NCBI GenBank assembly: GCA_963833835.1
Contig: CAWHZI010000015.1
Coordinates: 62,001-126,000 of the forward strand
Length of the DNA: 64,000 nucleotides
Direction: 5' to 3'
From: Bog-532 sp963833835
Lineage (GTDB): Bacteria > Actinomycetota > Actinomycetes > Streptosporangiales > Streptosporangiaceae
Shown here: piece by piece, positions 34,119 through 41,822 of the stretch
Layout: every line of letters begins with the position of its first letter
Numbering within the stretch: position 1 is the stretch's first letter
Notes under the pieces: generated by a model
What the model was told of the DNA's origin: nothing
The model's input: the letters and a program-made list of their open reading frames with translations, nothing else
Databases searched by the model: none
Made by a program: the position numbers and the translations under genes

Positions 34119-35258
34119 ATGACCTCGTCCGACGACGACCTCTCCTGGCTCCTCCGGCGTGAACTGCAAGCCGAGGCGGCCCGGCTGACGGCTGCGCAGG
34201 ATGGTCTGGGCCAGATCCGCGGGCAACTGGGGTCGAGGTCGGCCTGGCAGCACTTCGCGGGTGGCCTGCGGGTCGATGCGGAGCGCTACGGCCTGCACCT
34301 CCGGCATCTGGCGGCTGAGGCCGCAGACGCGGTACTGCGGCTGCTGCGGTTCGCCTCTGGCCGGTCCGGCGAGGAACGGCACGGGTCCCGGCCAGCCATA
34401 GTGTGGCTGCGGCCGGTGGTGGCCCTGGCCGCGGTGTGCATCTTCGCCGGAACCGCGGCGGCGGTACCAGGGGTGCGGCACGCGATCACGAACATCGGCT
34501 CGTCCAATACCGGCAGCACGACGCCAGTGAACGGGTCCGGCGGCGGCAACGGCGCGGGCACCGGCCAGCGAATCAACGGCGGTGGCGGTGGCGGTGGCAA
34601 CGGCGCCCCGGGCCAGGGCAGCGGGGCCAGCGTGTCCGCCAGCTCGAACCCCAGCGCGACCTGCACGCCCCCGGCCAAGGTGGTTCCGTCGGTCAAGCCG
34701 TCCGGGACCAAGTCCGGCAAAGCCACGGTGAAGCCGGCCGTGTCCCCGGCCACGAGTACCCCCGCGGCGACGCCGACGGACTCGGCCACGGCGGCACCGT
34801 CGGGACCCACCGCATCGGACACGCCCGTGCCGGGCACGAGCGCACCGGTCAAGAACAGCGCCAGCGACAGCACGCATCTCAGCGCGGCCGGGCCGTGCCA
34901 GGGACCGACTCCGCCGCCGTCAGGAAAGGGATCGGCCTCGGCCTCGTCGGCCGGCGCCTCCCAGCTGCCCACGGCGCTGCCGACGCCGACCACGAGCCGG
35001 GCCCCGGTCAGCACGCCCAGCACCGGCTCCCCGGCCCCATCCAGCACGCCGACCGCCTCGGACAGTCCTAGCAACAGCGGGGCAGGCAACAGCGGCCACA
35101 GTACGAGCCGGTCCGGCTCATTCCGGAACGGACGGCACGGGGGCGGCGGCCATGGCGGCCGGCACCATCGCCAGCCGCCCTCATCCTCCTCCGCGCCCTC
35201 ATCCTCCTCCGCGCCCTCCTCCGCGACCTCCGCGACCTCCTCGGCCACCTCCCCCTGA
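34119..35258 (+). CDS. Single-pass membrane protein with Ser/Pro/Gly-rich exterior, possible anti-sigma partner
   Basis: I do not recognise a named family. The 379-residue product has a cytoplasmic N-terminus of about 90 residues (DDLSWLLRRELQAEAARLTAAQDGLGQIRGQL, then RHLAAEAADAVLRLLRF), with helical, coiled-coil-like character. One TM helix follows (about 94-116, IVWLRPVVALAAVCIFAGTAAAVPG), then about 260 residues outside rich in Gly, Ser, Pro, Thr and Ala. The C-terminal PSSSSAP repeats come from 18-bp direct repeats near 35178-35220. GGAGAA precedes the ATG. The gene is 16 nt after the ECF sigma gene. The N-terminus has no HxxxCxxC zinc anti-sigma motif, so an anti-sigma role is inferred from position only. 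Confidence 0.7.
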   Translation: MTSSDDDLSWLLRRELQAEAARLTAAQDGLGQIRGQLGSRSAWQHFAGGLRVDAERYGLHLRHLAAEAADAVLRLLRFASGRSGEERHGSRPAIVWLRPVVALAAVCIFAGTAAAVPGVRHAITNIGSSNTGSTTPVNGSGGGNGAGTGQRINGGGGGGGNGAPGQGSGASVSASSNPSATCTPPAKVVPSVKPSGTKSGKATVKPAVSPATSTPAATPTDSATAAPSGPTASDTPVPGTSAPVKNSASDSTHLSAAGPCQGPTPPPSGKGSASASSAGASQLPTALPTPTTSRAPVSTPSTGSPAPSSTPTASDSPSNSGAGNSGHSTSRSGSFRNGRHGGGGHGGRHHRQPPSSSSAPSSSSAPSSATSATSSATSP

Positions 35259-35296
35259 CCCGCGGGCTCCTGACCTGCGGGGCCGGCCGCAGGGTA

Positions 35297-36043
35297 TTAC
35301 CAGCGGCCGGTGCGGCTCATCAGTACGGCGGCCGCCGCGGCGCCCGCGGTGGACGTGCGCAGCACGGACTCGCCCAGGCGGGCCGGATGGGCGCCGGCCG
35401 TGGTAAACGCGGCCAGCTCGCCCGGGCTGACGCCACCTTCGGGGCCGACCACCAGGACCACGTCGCCGTGGCCGGGCAGGTCCAGCCGGGACAGCGCGGC
35501 ATCGGCGCCCGGCTCCAGCACTACGGCCGCGGCGGCTCGCTCGATCCGGGCGGCCACGTCGGCGGTGGAGGCCAGGCCGGTGACGTCCGGGATGCGGGAC
35601 CGGCGGGCCTGCTTGGCCGCCTCGCGGGCGGCTGAGCGCCAGCGGGCCAGCGCCTTGTCCGCCCGGTCACCGGCGGGCCAGCGGGCCACGCAGCGTTCGG
35701 CGGCCCAGGGCACGATCACGTCCACGCCGACCTCGGTCATCGTCTCGGTGGCCAGCTCGGCCCGGTCGCCCTTGGGCAATGCCTGCACGACCACGATCCG
35801 CGGCTCCGGGGCCGGTATCTGCCGCCGGGCCTGGACCCGCAGCTCGACGCGGCCCGCGCCGGCCTCGGTGACCACGCATTCGGCGATGACCCCGGCGCCG
35901 TCGGCCACGTCCACCCGCTCGCCGGGCCGGATCCGGCGCACGGTGGCCGCGTGCCGCCCTTCCGCGCCGGTCAGCGCGATCAGCGCGCCTTCGATGGCCG
36001 CGGTCAGGTCGACGCCGTCGGCCAGGAAGACCGGCGCGGTCAC
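35297..36043 (-). CDS. rsmE: 16S rRNA (uracil(1498)-N(3))-methyltransferase RsmE
   Basis: This 248-residue SPOUT methyltransferase modifies U1498 of 16S rRNA. An N-terminal PUA-like domain (about 1-75, HAATVRRIRPGERVDVADGAG) is followed by the SPOUT domain: VVVQALPKGDRAELATETMTEVGVDVIVPWAAERCVARW, then WRSAAREAAKQARRSRIPDV, and the SAM-binding knot VVLVVGPEGGVSPGELAAFTTAGAHPARLGESVLRTSTAGAAAAAVL. The GTG at 36043 directly follows the dnaJ TAG, so the gene is coupled to hrcA-dnaJ. This order (hrcA-dnaJ-rsmE) is common. Confidence 0.95.
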   Translation of the reverse strand: MTAPVFLADGVDLTAAIEGALIALTGAEGRHAATVRRIRPGERVDVADGAGVIAECVVTEAGAGRVELRVQARRQIPAPEPRIVVVQALPKGDRAELATETMTEVGVDVIVPWAAERCVARWPAGDRADKALARWRSAAREAAKQARRSRIPDVTGLASTADVAARIERAAAAVVLEPGADAALSRLDLPGHGDVVLVVGPEGGVSPGELAAFTTAGAHPARLGESVLRTSTAGAAAAAVLMSRTGRW

Positions 36044-37198
36044 CTAACGGCCGTTGAAGGCGTCGCGGAGCCGGGAGAAGAACCCGTGCTGCCCGGGCGA
36101 GAACTTACCCGGCGGTGATTCCTCCCCGCGCAGCTTGGCCAGCTCGCGCAGCAGCTTCTCCTGCTCCGGGTCGAGCCGGGCCGGGGTCTCCACGGTCACG
36201 TGGATGATCAGGTCGCCGCGGCCCGAGCTGTTCAGGTGCTGCACGCCGTGGCTGTACAGCGGGATGACCTGGCCCGACTGGGTGCCCGGGCGGATGTCGA
36301 TGTCGGCCGGGCCGTCCAGGCTGTCCACGCTGAGGGTGGCGCCGAGCGCGGCCGCCACCATCGGGATCGTGACCGTGCAGTGCAGGTCGTCGCCCTGGCG
36401 CTCGAAAATCGCGTGCGGCCGCTGGACGATCTCCAGGAACAGGTCACCAGGCGGACCGCCGCCCGGGCCGACCTCGCCTTCGCCGGCCAGCTGGATGTGC
36501 GTGCCGTCCTCGACCCCGGCCGGGATGCGGACCTTGATCGTCCGGCGGGTGCGGACCCGCCCGTCGCCGTCACACTCCGGGCAGGGCCGGGGCAGCAGCG
36601 TGCCGTAGCCGCCGCAGCGCGGGCAGGGCCGGGACGTCACGACCTGGCCCAGGAACGACCGGGCCACCTGGCTGACCTCACCCCGGCCACCACAGACGTC
36701 ACAGGTCTCCGGGTGGGTGCCAGGCGCGGTGCCCTCACCGGAACAGGTCGGGCAGACCACCGCGGTGTCCACGGTCAGCTCCCGGGTCGCGCCGAACGCG
36801 CACTCGGACAGGTCCAGCTCGACCCGGATCGTCGCGTTGCGGCCGCGGCGGGCCCGGCTGCGCGGGCCGCGGGCCGCGGCTCCCCCGGCGCCGGCGCCCG
36901 CGCCGAAGAACGCGTCCATGATGTCGCTGAACGGGAACCCGGGCCCGAACCCGCCGGCGCCAGCCGCACCAGCGTCGGCCCGGGCGAACGGGTCGCCGCC
37001 CATGTCGTACAGCTGGCGCTTCTCCGGGTCGGAGAGCACCTCGTAGGCCTGGGTGATCTCCTTGAACCGCTCCTGGGTCTGCGGATCCGGGTTCACGTCA
37101 GGGTGGAGCTCACGAGCAAGCCGCCGGTACGCCCGCTTGATCTCCTCCGGCGCCGCGTCCCGCCGGACTCCGAGAACGGAGTAATACTCGGTCGCCAC
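36044..37198 (-). CDS. dnaJ: Chaperone protein DnaJ
   Basis: This 384-residue type I DnaJ is co-chaperone of DnaK. The J domain (about 1-70) contains YYSVLGVRRDAAPEEIKRAYRRLARELHPDVN, with the HPD motif. A Gly-rich region follows (about 75-125). Four CxxCxGxG zinc modules are CPTCSGEG, CDVCGGRG, CPRCGGYG and CPECDGDG. The C-terminal substrate-binding domains extend to the end. The GTG start overlaps the hrcA stop by one base (TAGTG). It is the second DnaJ-type chaperone typical of actinobacteria, paired with hrcA and under HrcA control through the upstream CIRCE. Confidence 0.96.
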   Translation of the reverse strand: MATEYYSVLGVRRDAAPEEIKRAYRRLARELHPDVNPDPQTQERFKEITQAYEVLSDPEKRQLYDMGGDPFARADAGAAGAGGFGPGFPFSDIMDAFFGAGAGAGGAAARGPRSRARRGRNATIRVELDLSECAFGATRELTVDTAVVCPTCSGEGTAPGTHPETCDVCGGRGEVSQVARSFLGQVVTSRPCPRCGGYGTLLPRPCPECDGDGRVRTRRTIKVRIPAGVEDGTHIQLAGEGEVGPGGGPPGDLFLEIVQRPHAIFERQGDDLHCTVTIPMVAAALGATLSVDSLDGPADIDIRPGTQSGQVIPLYSHGVQHLNSSGRGDLIIHVTVETPARLDPEQEKLLRELAKLRGEESPPGKFSPGQHGFFSRLRDAFNGR

Positions 37199-38211
37199 TA
37201 GCTCTCCATCAGGATTTCGCCGACATACCGTGCCACCGCGCTTACCGCTCCCATCGTCCCGGGGTAATCCATTCGTGTCGGGCCCAGCACGGCCAGCTTG
37301 GCCAGCGTCTCCCCGCCCGATCCGTAGCCACTGGACACCAGCGACGTGGTCTGCAGTCCCTCGACCGGGTTCTCCCGGCCGATCATCACCGACAGCAGCG
37401 ACTCGTCGCTCGCATCGCCGAGCACCTGCATCAGCACGACCTGCTCCTCCAGCGCCGACAGCACATCGCGCAGGCCCTGAGAGAAGTCGGGCGCGGCCAG
37501 GTTGGCTGTCCCGGCGAACACGATCCGCTCCTCGTTCCGCTCGGCCAGGTTGGCCATGATGACCGCGAACACGGCGGCCGCGTTGGCACGCCCGGCCGGG
37601 GGCACGCTGTCGCCCAGGCCAGCCACGATCTTGACCGCCTCGGTCAGCCGCCGCCCGTCCAGGCTGGCGTTGAGCAGGGCACGCAGGTGGGCGACGTCGT
37701 CGTCCTCGCAGACGCCCGGCAGGTCGACCATCCGCTGCTCCACCCGGCCGGTGTCGGTGATCACGACGACCAGCAGCTTCTCCGGGGCCAGCCGGACCAG
37801 CTCGATGTGCCGGACCACGGACCGGGACAGTGACGGGTACTGGACCACGGCGACCTGGCGGGTGAGCTGGGCCAGCAGCCGGACCGTCCGCATCACCACG
37901 TCGTCGAGCCCGTAGGCCGAGGCCAGGTAGGTCTGGATGGCGCGCCGCTCAGCCGACGACAGCGGCCGCATGTGCGACAGCCGGTCCACGAACAGGCGGT
38001 AGCCCTTGTCCGTCGGCACCCGGCCCGCGCTGGTGTGGGGCTGGGCGATGTAGCCCTGCTCCTCCAGCACCGCCATGTCGTTGCGGATGGTGGCCGGGGA
38101 CACGTCGAGGTTGTGCCGGTCAACGAGCGCCTTGGACCCCACCGGCTCGTTGGTGGACACGTAGTCCTCCACGATGGCGCGGAGGACGGCCAGCTTGCGA
38201 TCGTCCAGCAC
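37198..38211 (-). CDS. hrcA: Heat-inducible transcription repressor HrcA
   Basis: This 337-residue repressor binds CIRCE and controls class I heat-shock genes. The N-terminal winged helix is VLDDRKLAVLRAIVEDYVSTNEPVGSKALVDRHNLDVSPATIRNDMAVLEEQGYIAQPHTSAGRVPTDKGYRLFVD. A GAF-like dimerisation domain follows. I chose GTG at 38211 since AGGGAGG lies 5-8 nt upstream and the family usually begins here. The GTG at 38235 would lie inside the CIRCE element. A CIRCE immediately upstream indicates autoregulation. The order hrcA-dnaJ-rsmE is conserved; groESL is not in the window. Confidence 0.95.
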   Translation of the reverse strand: MLDDRKLAVLRAIVEDYVSTNEPVGSKALVDRHNLDVSPATIRNDMAVLEEQGYIAQPHTSAGRVPTDKGYRLFVDRLSHMRPLSSAERRAIQTYLASAYGLDDVVMRTVRLLAQLTRQVAVVQYPSLSRSVVRHIELVRLAPEKLLVVVITDTGRVEQRMVDLPGVCEDDDVAHLRALLNASLDGRRLTEAVKIVAGLGDSVPPAGRANAAAVFAVIMANLAERNEERIVFAGTANLAAPDFSQGLRDVLSALEEQVVLMQVLGDASDESLLSVMIGRENPVEGLQTTSLVSSGYGSGGETLAKLAVLGPTRMDYPGTMGAVSAVARYVGEILMES

Positions 38212-38224
38212 GGGGTTCACCTCC

Positions 38225-38251
38225 CTGGCACTCACGCTTCCCGAGTGCTAA
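38225..38251 (-). promoter_or_regulatory. CIRCE element upstream of hrcA-dnaJ
   Basis: On the minus strand TTAGCACTC is followed by a 9-nt spacer and GAGTGCCAG. The left half matches the CIRCE consensus exactly, and the right half differs at two positions from GAGTGCTAA. The spacing of 9 is canonical. TAGACT (38252-38257) just upstream is a plausible -10, so bound HrcA would block initiation. Confidence 0.9.
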
Positions 38252-38408
38252 GTCTATGGCCCCGCACGACCTGGGTGGCGGCAAGCGGCAACAGCGACGT
38301 CTGCGTGGATATGCCTGGATAGGAAAATGCTAACGCTTCCGGGGCCGGTTGCGGCCGCCCTGCGTGGCGTTCTGGGCCAGCCCGGGGACGATCCGGTACG
38401 GTCCGGGC

Positions 38409-39236
38409 ATGCGAAGCCAGGACTACGGAGGCGACGTGCTCGCCGCCGGCCGGCGCCGGCGCCCGCAGATCCCCCAGGTCGAAGCCGAGTTCGGGCTGGT
38501 GGTCGAGGACCTCGAGGGCCGGTTCTGCGGGGCGGTGGTGGGCTGCGACAAGGGCGCGGTCACGCTGGAGGACCGGCACGGCAAGCGCCGCGTGTTCCCG
38601 CTGAACCCGGCGGCGTTCCTGCTCGAGGGGCGGCCGGTGACGCTGATCCGCCCGGCCACCGCGCGGCCGCCGGCGCCCGCGCGGCCCACCCGGACGGCGT
38701 CCGGGTCGGTGGCGGCCCCGCAGGCGCGGGCGCGGGTGGCCCGGGCCAGCCGCATCTACGTCGAGGGCCGGCACGACGCCGAGCTGGTCGAGAAGATCTG
38801 GGGCGACGACCTGCGCGACGTGGGCGTGGTGGTCGAGTACCTGGAGGGCGTCGACCACCTGCCGGAGATTTTGGCCGTATCCCCGCCCGGGCCCGGCCGG
38901 CGCCTGGGGGTGCTGGTCGACCACCTGGTGCCAGGGTCCAAGGAGAGCCGGATCGCGGCCGGGCTGACCCGGCCCGACCTGCTCATCGTGGGTCACCCGT
39001 ACATTGACATCTGGCAGGCGGTGAAGCCGTCCGTGCTGGGCATCGAGCGCTGGCCGGACGTGCCCCGGGGCCAGCCGTGGAAGGAAGGCGTGCTGGCCGC
39101 CATCGGCTGGACCGGCAGCACGGGCGCGGCCTGGCAGCGCATGCTGGCCTCGGTGCGCACGTTCGCCGACCTGGAGCCGGAACTGCTGGGCCGGGTTGAG
39201 GAACTCATTGACTTCGTTACGGAGTTATCTAGGTGA
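38409..39236 (+). CDS. DUF3097 family protein
   Basis: This 275-residue protein is conserved in actinobacteria but of unknown function. It begins MRSQDYGGDVLAAGRRRRPQIPQVEAEFGLVVEDLEGRFCGAVVGCDKGAVTLEDRHGKRRVFPLNPAAFLLEG. After a Pro/Ala linker comes ASRIYVEGRHDAELVEKIWGDDLRDVGVVVEYLEGVDHLPEIL and GVLVDHLVPGSKESRIA. The EGRHDAELVEKIWG...LEG...VDH pattern resembles a Toprim-like fold (Glu, then DxD-like), suggesting nucleic-acid metabolism. ATG at 38409 fits the family start. Its stop overlaps the GTG/ATG of the DUF4870 gene, so the two are coupled. It is divergent from hrcA. Confidence 0.88.
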   Translation: MRSQDYGGDVLAAGRRRRPQIPQVEAEFGLVVEDLEGRFCGAVVGCDKGAVTLEDRHGKRRVFPLNPAAFLLEGRPVTLIRPATARPPAPARPTRTASGSVAAPQARARVARASRIYVEGRHDAELVEKIWGDDLRDVGVVVEYLEGVDHLPEILAVSPPGPGRRLGVLVDHLVPGSKESRIAAGLTRPDLLIVGHPYIDIWQAVKPSVLGIERWPDVPRGQPWKEGVLAAIGWTGSTGAAWQRMLASVRTFADLEPELLGRVEELIDFVTELSR

Positions 39237-39763
39237 TGACCGATCCCACGACCGTGCGCCGGCTGCAGCGACATCACGAGGGCAGGGCTCTGACCGGCCC
39301 CCTCCCGGCCGAGTTCGCGCTGATGGCCGGTGAGCCCGCACCGGCCGGGCCAGCCAGTGATGTCGCTGACGTCATTAAAAGTGATGAAAAGACACCCGAC
39401 CACGACAGACTGTGGGCGGCGTCGAGCTACGTGGCGGTGATCGTCCTCTGGCTCGCCGCGCCGCTGGCGGTGTTCCTGGCCCGCGGACGCCGTTCGGAGT
39501 TCGTGCGGCGGCACGCGGTCCAGGCGTTCCGGCTGACCCTGACCGCGACGGTGTTCGCGATCTCCGGGATGATCGTGGCGGGCCTGCTCGCGGTGGACAG
39601 CCCGTGGGACGCGCTGTACATCATGGGGCCAGTGGGTTTCTTGTTCGCAGTGGTGGTGCTGTGGTACCTGGTGCGGGCGGCCGGCGCGGCCCGGCGCGGC
39701 CAGTTCTACCCGGTGCCGTCGTGGCTGGTCATCCGCGGTCGCCCGACCCGCGCGGGCCAGTAG
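39233..39763 (+). CDS. DUF4870 domain membrane protein
   Basis: The 176-residue protein has a polar N-terminus (1-58). Three hydrophobic segments follow at about 64-84, 100-122 and 130-150. The DUF4870 pattern is DRLWAASSYVAVIVLWLAAPLAVFLARGRRSEFVRRHAVQAFRLTLTATVFAISGMIVAG: short TM, basic loop with HAxQAxN/F-like motif, TM. The function is unknown; members are small inner membrane proteins. The GTG at 39233 overlaps the DUF3097 stop; ATG at 39236 is equally placed. The final tail is basic (RGRPTRAGQ). Confidence 0.85.
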   Translation: MMTDPTTVRRLQRHHEGRALTGPLPAEFALMAGEPAPAGPASDVADVIKSDEKTPDHDRLWAASSYVAVIVLWLAAPLAVFLARGRRSEFVRRHAVQAFRLTLTATVFAISGMIVAGLLAVDSPWDALYIMGPVGFLFAVVVLWYLVRAAGAARRGQFYPVPSWLVIRGRPTRAGQ

Positions 39764-39843
39764 CCGGTTACTCCAGGTGGAGTAGGACGGCGCCACCCTC
39801 AGGGGGACGACCAGGCTGGGCGGGCGGGCTTACGCTGGGCGGC

Positions 39844-41115
39844 ATGGACGGCGAACCGGTGCTGCGCTGGTGGCGTGCGGGCGGGCGGGACGCCGTGTTC
39901 GCGCTGGCCATGACGGCGGCCGTGGTCGGCGGCGCGTACGGCGAGGCCCACCCCCGGCAGGTCAGCGACCAGATACCGGCCGGCACCGCCGCGGCCCACA
40001 CCCCCGCCATCGCGTTCGCCCTGGTCGCGGTGGCCGCCCTCGTGCTGGCCGTCCGGAACCGCTGGCCGGGGCCGGTGTTCGCCATCTCGGCCGGCGCGAT
40101 CACGCTGTACTCGGCGCTGGGGTACGTGAACGGGGCCGCCGTCCTGGCCCCGGTGGTCGCGCTCTACACGCTGGCCACCAGGCTGTCGGTGCGCCGGGCC
40201 CTGGCCTGGGGCGCGGCGACCACCGTGGTGCTGATGGTTGCGACCGCAGCCCACAACCCGTTCGGGCCGACCGGCGGTGGCTTCTACCTGATACCGGGCC
40301 TGACCGCCGCGGCCACCCTGAGCGGCATCGCGGTGGCCAGCCGGCGGGCCTACGTGGCCTCGATCGAGGCCCGGGCCGACGCGGACGCGCGCCGCCGGAT
40401 CGACGAGGAGCGGCTCCGCATCGCCCGCGAACTGCACGACGTCGTGGCCCACACCATGGCCACGATCAACGTCCAGGCGGGCGCGGCCGCGCACGTGCTG
40501 CGGGACCGCCCGGACGCGGCGGCCGAGGCACTGGCCACGATCAAGAGCGTGAGCAAGGAGGGCCTGCGCGAGCTGCGGACCATCCTGAACGTGCTGCGGC
40601 AGGCCGACGAGGCCGACCCGACCCAGCCCACGCCAGGCATCGGCCAGGTCCACGGGCTGGTCGACGGGGCGGCCCGGGCCGGGCTGAAGACCACGCTGAC
40701 CGTGTCCGGGCAGGCCCGGCCGCTGTCGGCCGCGGTCGACCTGGCCGCCTACCGCATCGTGCAGGAGTCGCTGACCAACGCGATCCGGCACGCCGGGCCG
40801 GCCACCGCGGCCGTGACGCTGACCTACACCGAAGGCGAGTTCCTGGTCGAGGTGATCGACACCGGCCTGGGCTGCCCAGGGGACGGCTCCGGGCCGAATG
40901 GCGGGCCAAGCGAGGGTCTGGGCCTGGCCGGGATGCGGGAACGGGCCTCGTCGATCGGCGGGTCGCTGGAGGCCGGGCCGGGACCGGACGGCGGGTACCG
41001 GGTGGCGGCCCGGCTGCCCGCCGCGAGCATGACGGCAGGCAGGACCGCGGCAAGCAGTGCCGTAGCGAACAGTGCCGCGGCGAACAGTGCCGCAGCGAAC
41101 AGGGGGCAGGCGTGA
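39844..41115 (+). CDS. Two-component sensor histidine kinase (NarL-type, HisKA_3)
   Basis: This 423-residue kinase has about five TM segments in residues 18-165, with no large extracellular loop, then a coiled region. HisKA_3 dimerisation is ERLRIARELHDVVAHTMATINVQAGAA, with phospho-acceptor His198. HATPase has AYRIVQESLTNAIRHAGPA (N box, Asn312) and DTGLG/GLGLAGMRERASSIGG (G boxes). The input is likely intramembrane or cell-envelope stress. The C-terminal tail is a run of AANSA-type pentapeptides from 15-bp repeats. ATG at 39844 is the only start that includes TM1. The stop overlaps the response regulator GTG (GTGA), so they form a pair. Confidence 0.92.
   Translation: MDGEPVLRWWRAGGRDAVFALAMTAAVVGGAYGEAHPRQVSDQIPAGTAAAHTPAIAFALVAVAALVLAVRNRWPGPVFAISAGAITLYSALGYVNGAAVLAPVVALYTLATRLSVRRALAWGAATTVVLMVATAAHNPFGPTGGGFYLIPGLTAAATLSGIAVASRRAYVASIEARADADARRRIDEERLRIARELHDVVAHTMATINVQAGAAAHVLRDRPDAAAEALATIKSVSKEGLRELRTILNVLRQADEADPTQPTPGIGQVHGLVDGAARAGLKTTLTVSGQARPLSAAVDLAAYRIVQESLTNAIRHAGPATAAVTLTYTEGEFLVEVIDTGLGCPGDGSGPNGGPSEGLGLAGMRERASSIGGSLEAGPGPDGGYRVAARLPAASMTAGRTAASSAVANSAAANSAAANRGQA
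41055..41099 (+). repeat. 15-bp tandem repeats at the histidine kinase C-terminus
   Basis: Three copies of CAGTGCCGYRGCGAA (41055-41069, 41070-41084, 41085-41099) encode Ser-Ala-(Val/Ala)-Ala-Asn units in frame just before the stop. Confidence 0.85.
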
Positions 41116-41792
41116 TCCGGGTGCTGCTGGCTGACGACCAGGCGCTGATCCGGGCCGGGTTCCGGGTGCTGCTGGAGGCCGACCCCGAGCTGACCGTGGT
41201 GGGCGAGGCGGTGGACGGGCGGCAGGCCGTGACCCTGGTCCGGCGGGAACGGGCCGACGTCGTGCTGATGGACATCCGGATGCCGGAGATGGACGGTCTG
41301 GAGGCCACCCGGCTGATCGCGGCGGACGAGGACCTGGCCGGGGTCAAGGTGATCATCTTGACCACGTTCGAGAGCGACGAGTACGTGTTCCAGGCCATCC
41401 GGGCCGGGGCCAGCGGGTTCCTGGTCAAGGACACCGAGCCAGCCGACCTGCTGCAGGCCATCCGGATCGTCGCGCGCGGCGACGCGCTGCTGTCGCCCAG
41501 CGTGACCCGGCGGCTGATCACCGACCTGGCCAACCGCCCGGCCGGCCCCGCGCCGGCCGCGGGCAAGCTGCTGGCCGCCCTGACCGAACGGGAGCGGGAA
41601 GTGCTGGCCCTGGTGGCCACCGGGCTGTCGAACGAGGAGATCGCCAACCGGCTGTACCTGAGCCCGCTCACGGCCAAGACCCACGTCAGCCGGATCATGA
41701 CCAAGCTCGGGGCGCGCGATCGGGCCCAGCTGGTAGTGCTCGGTTACGAGACCGGGCTGGTCACGCCGGGCCAGCAGGCGCAGCTCCCCTAG
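41112..41792 (+). CDS. Response regulator, NarL/LuxR family
   Basis: The 226-residue protein has a receiver domain (1-120) with acidic Asp8/Asp9, phospho-acceptor Asp54 (VVLMDIRMPEMDG), the switch Thr near 84 and Lys106 (SGFLVKD). The C-terminal LuxR HTH (about 155-215) has LTEREREVLALVATGLSNEEIANRLYLSPLTAKTHVSRIMTKLGARDRAQLV. GTG at 41112 overlaps the kinase stop. It is activated by the adjacent kinase; the target genes are unknown. The gene is convergent with hemW, with only 30 nt between stops. Confidence 0.94.
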   Translation: MIRVLLADDQALIRAGFRVLLEADPELTVVGEAVDGRQAVTLVRRERADVVLMDIRMPEMDGLEATRLIAADEDLAGVKVIILTTFESDEYVFQAIRAGASGFLVKDTEPADLLQAIRIVARGDALLSPSVTRRLITDLANRPAGPAPAAGKLLAALTEREREVLALVATGLSNEEIANRLYLSPLTAKTHVSRIMTKLGARDRAQLVVLGYETGLVTPGQQAQLP

Positions 41793-41822
41793 GCGGTTCT
41801 GGGCAGCCCCAGGCGGCCGGTC

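Noticed and set aside
35160..35258. Separate small gene formed by PPRP-rich frame over the end of the sigma-partner gene
   Set aside because: It is an alternative-frame reading of 18-bp repeats; the Ser/Pro frame continues from a conserved-looking N-terminus and TM segment.
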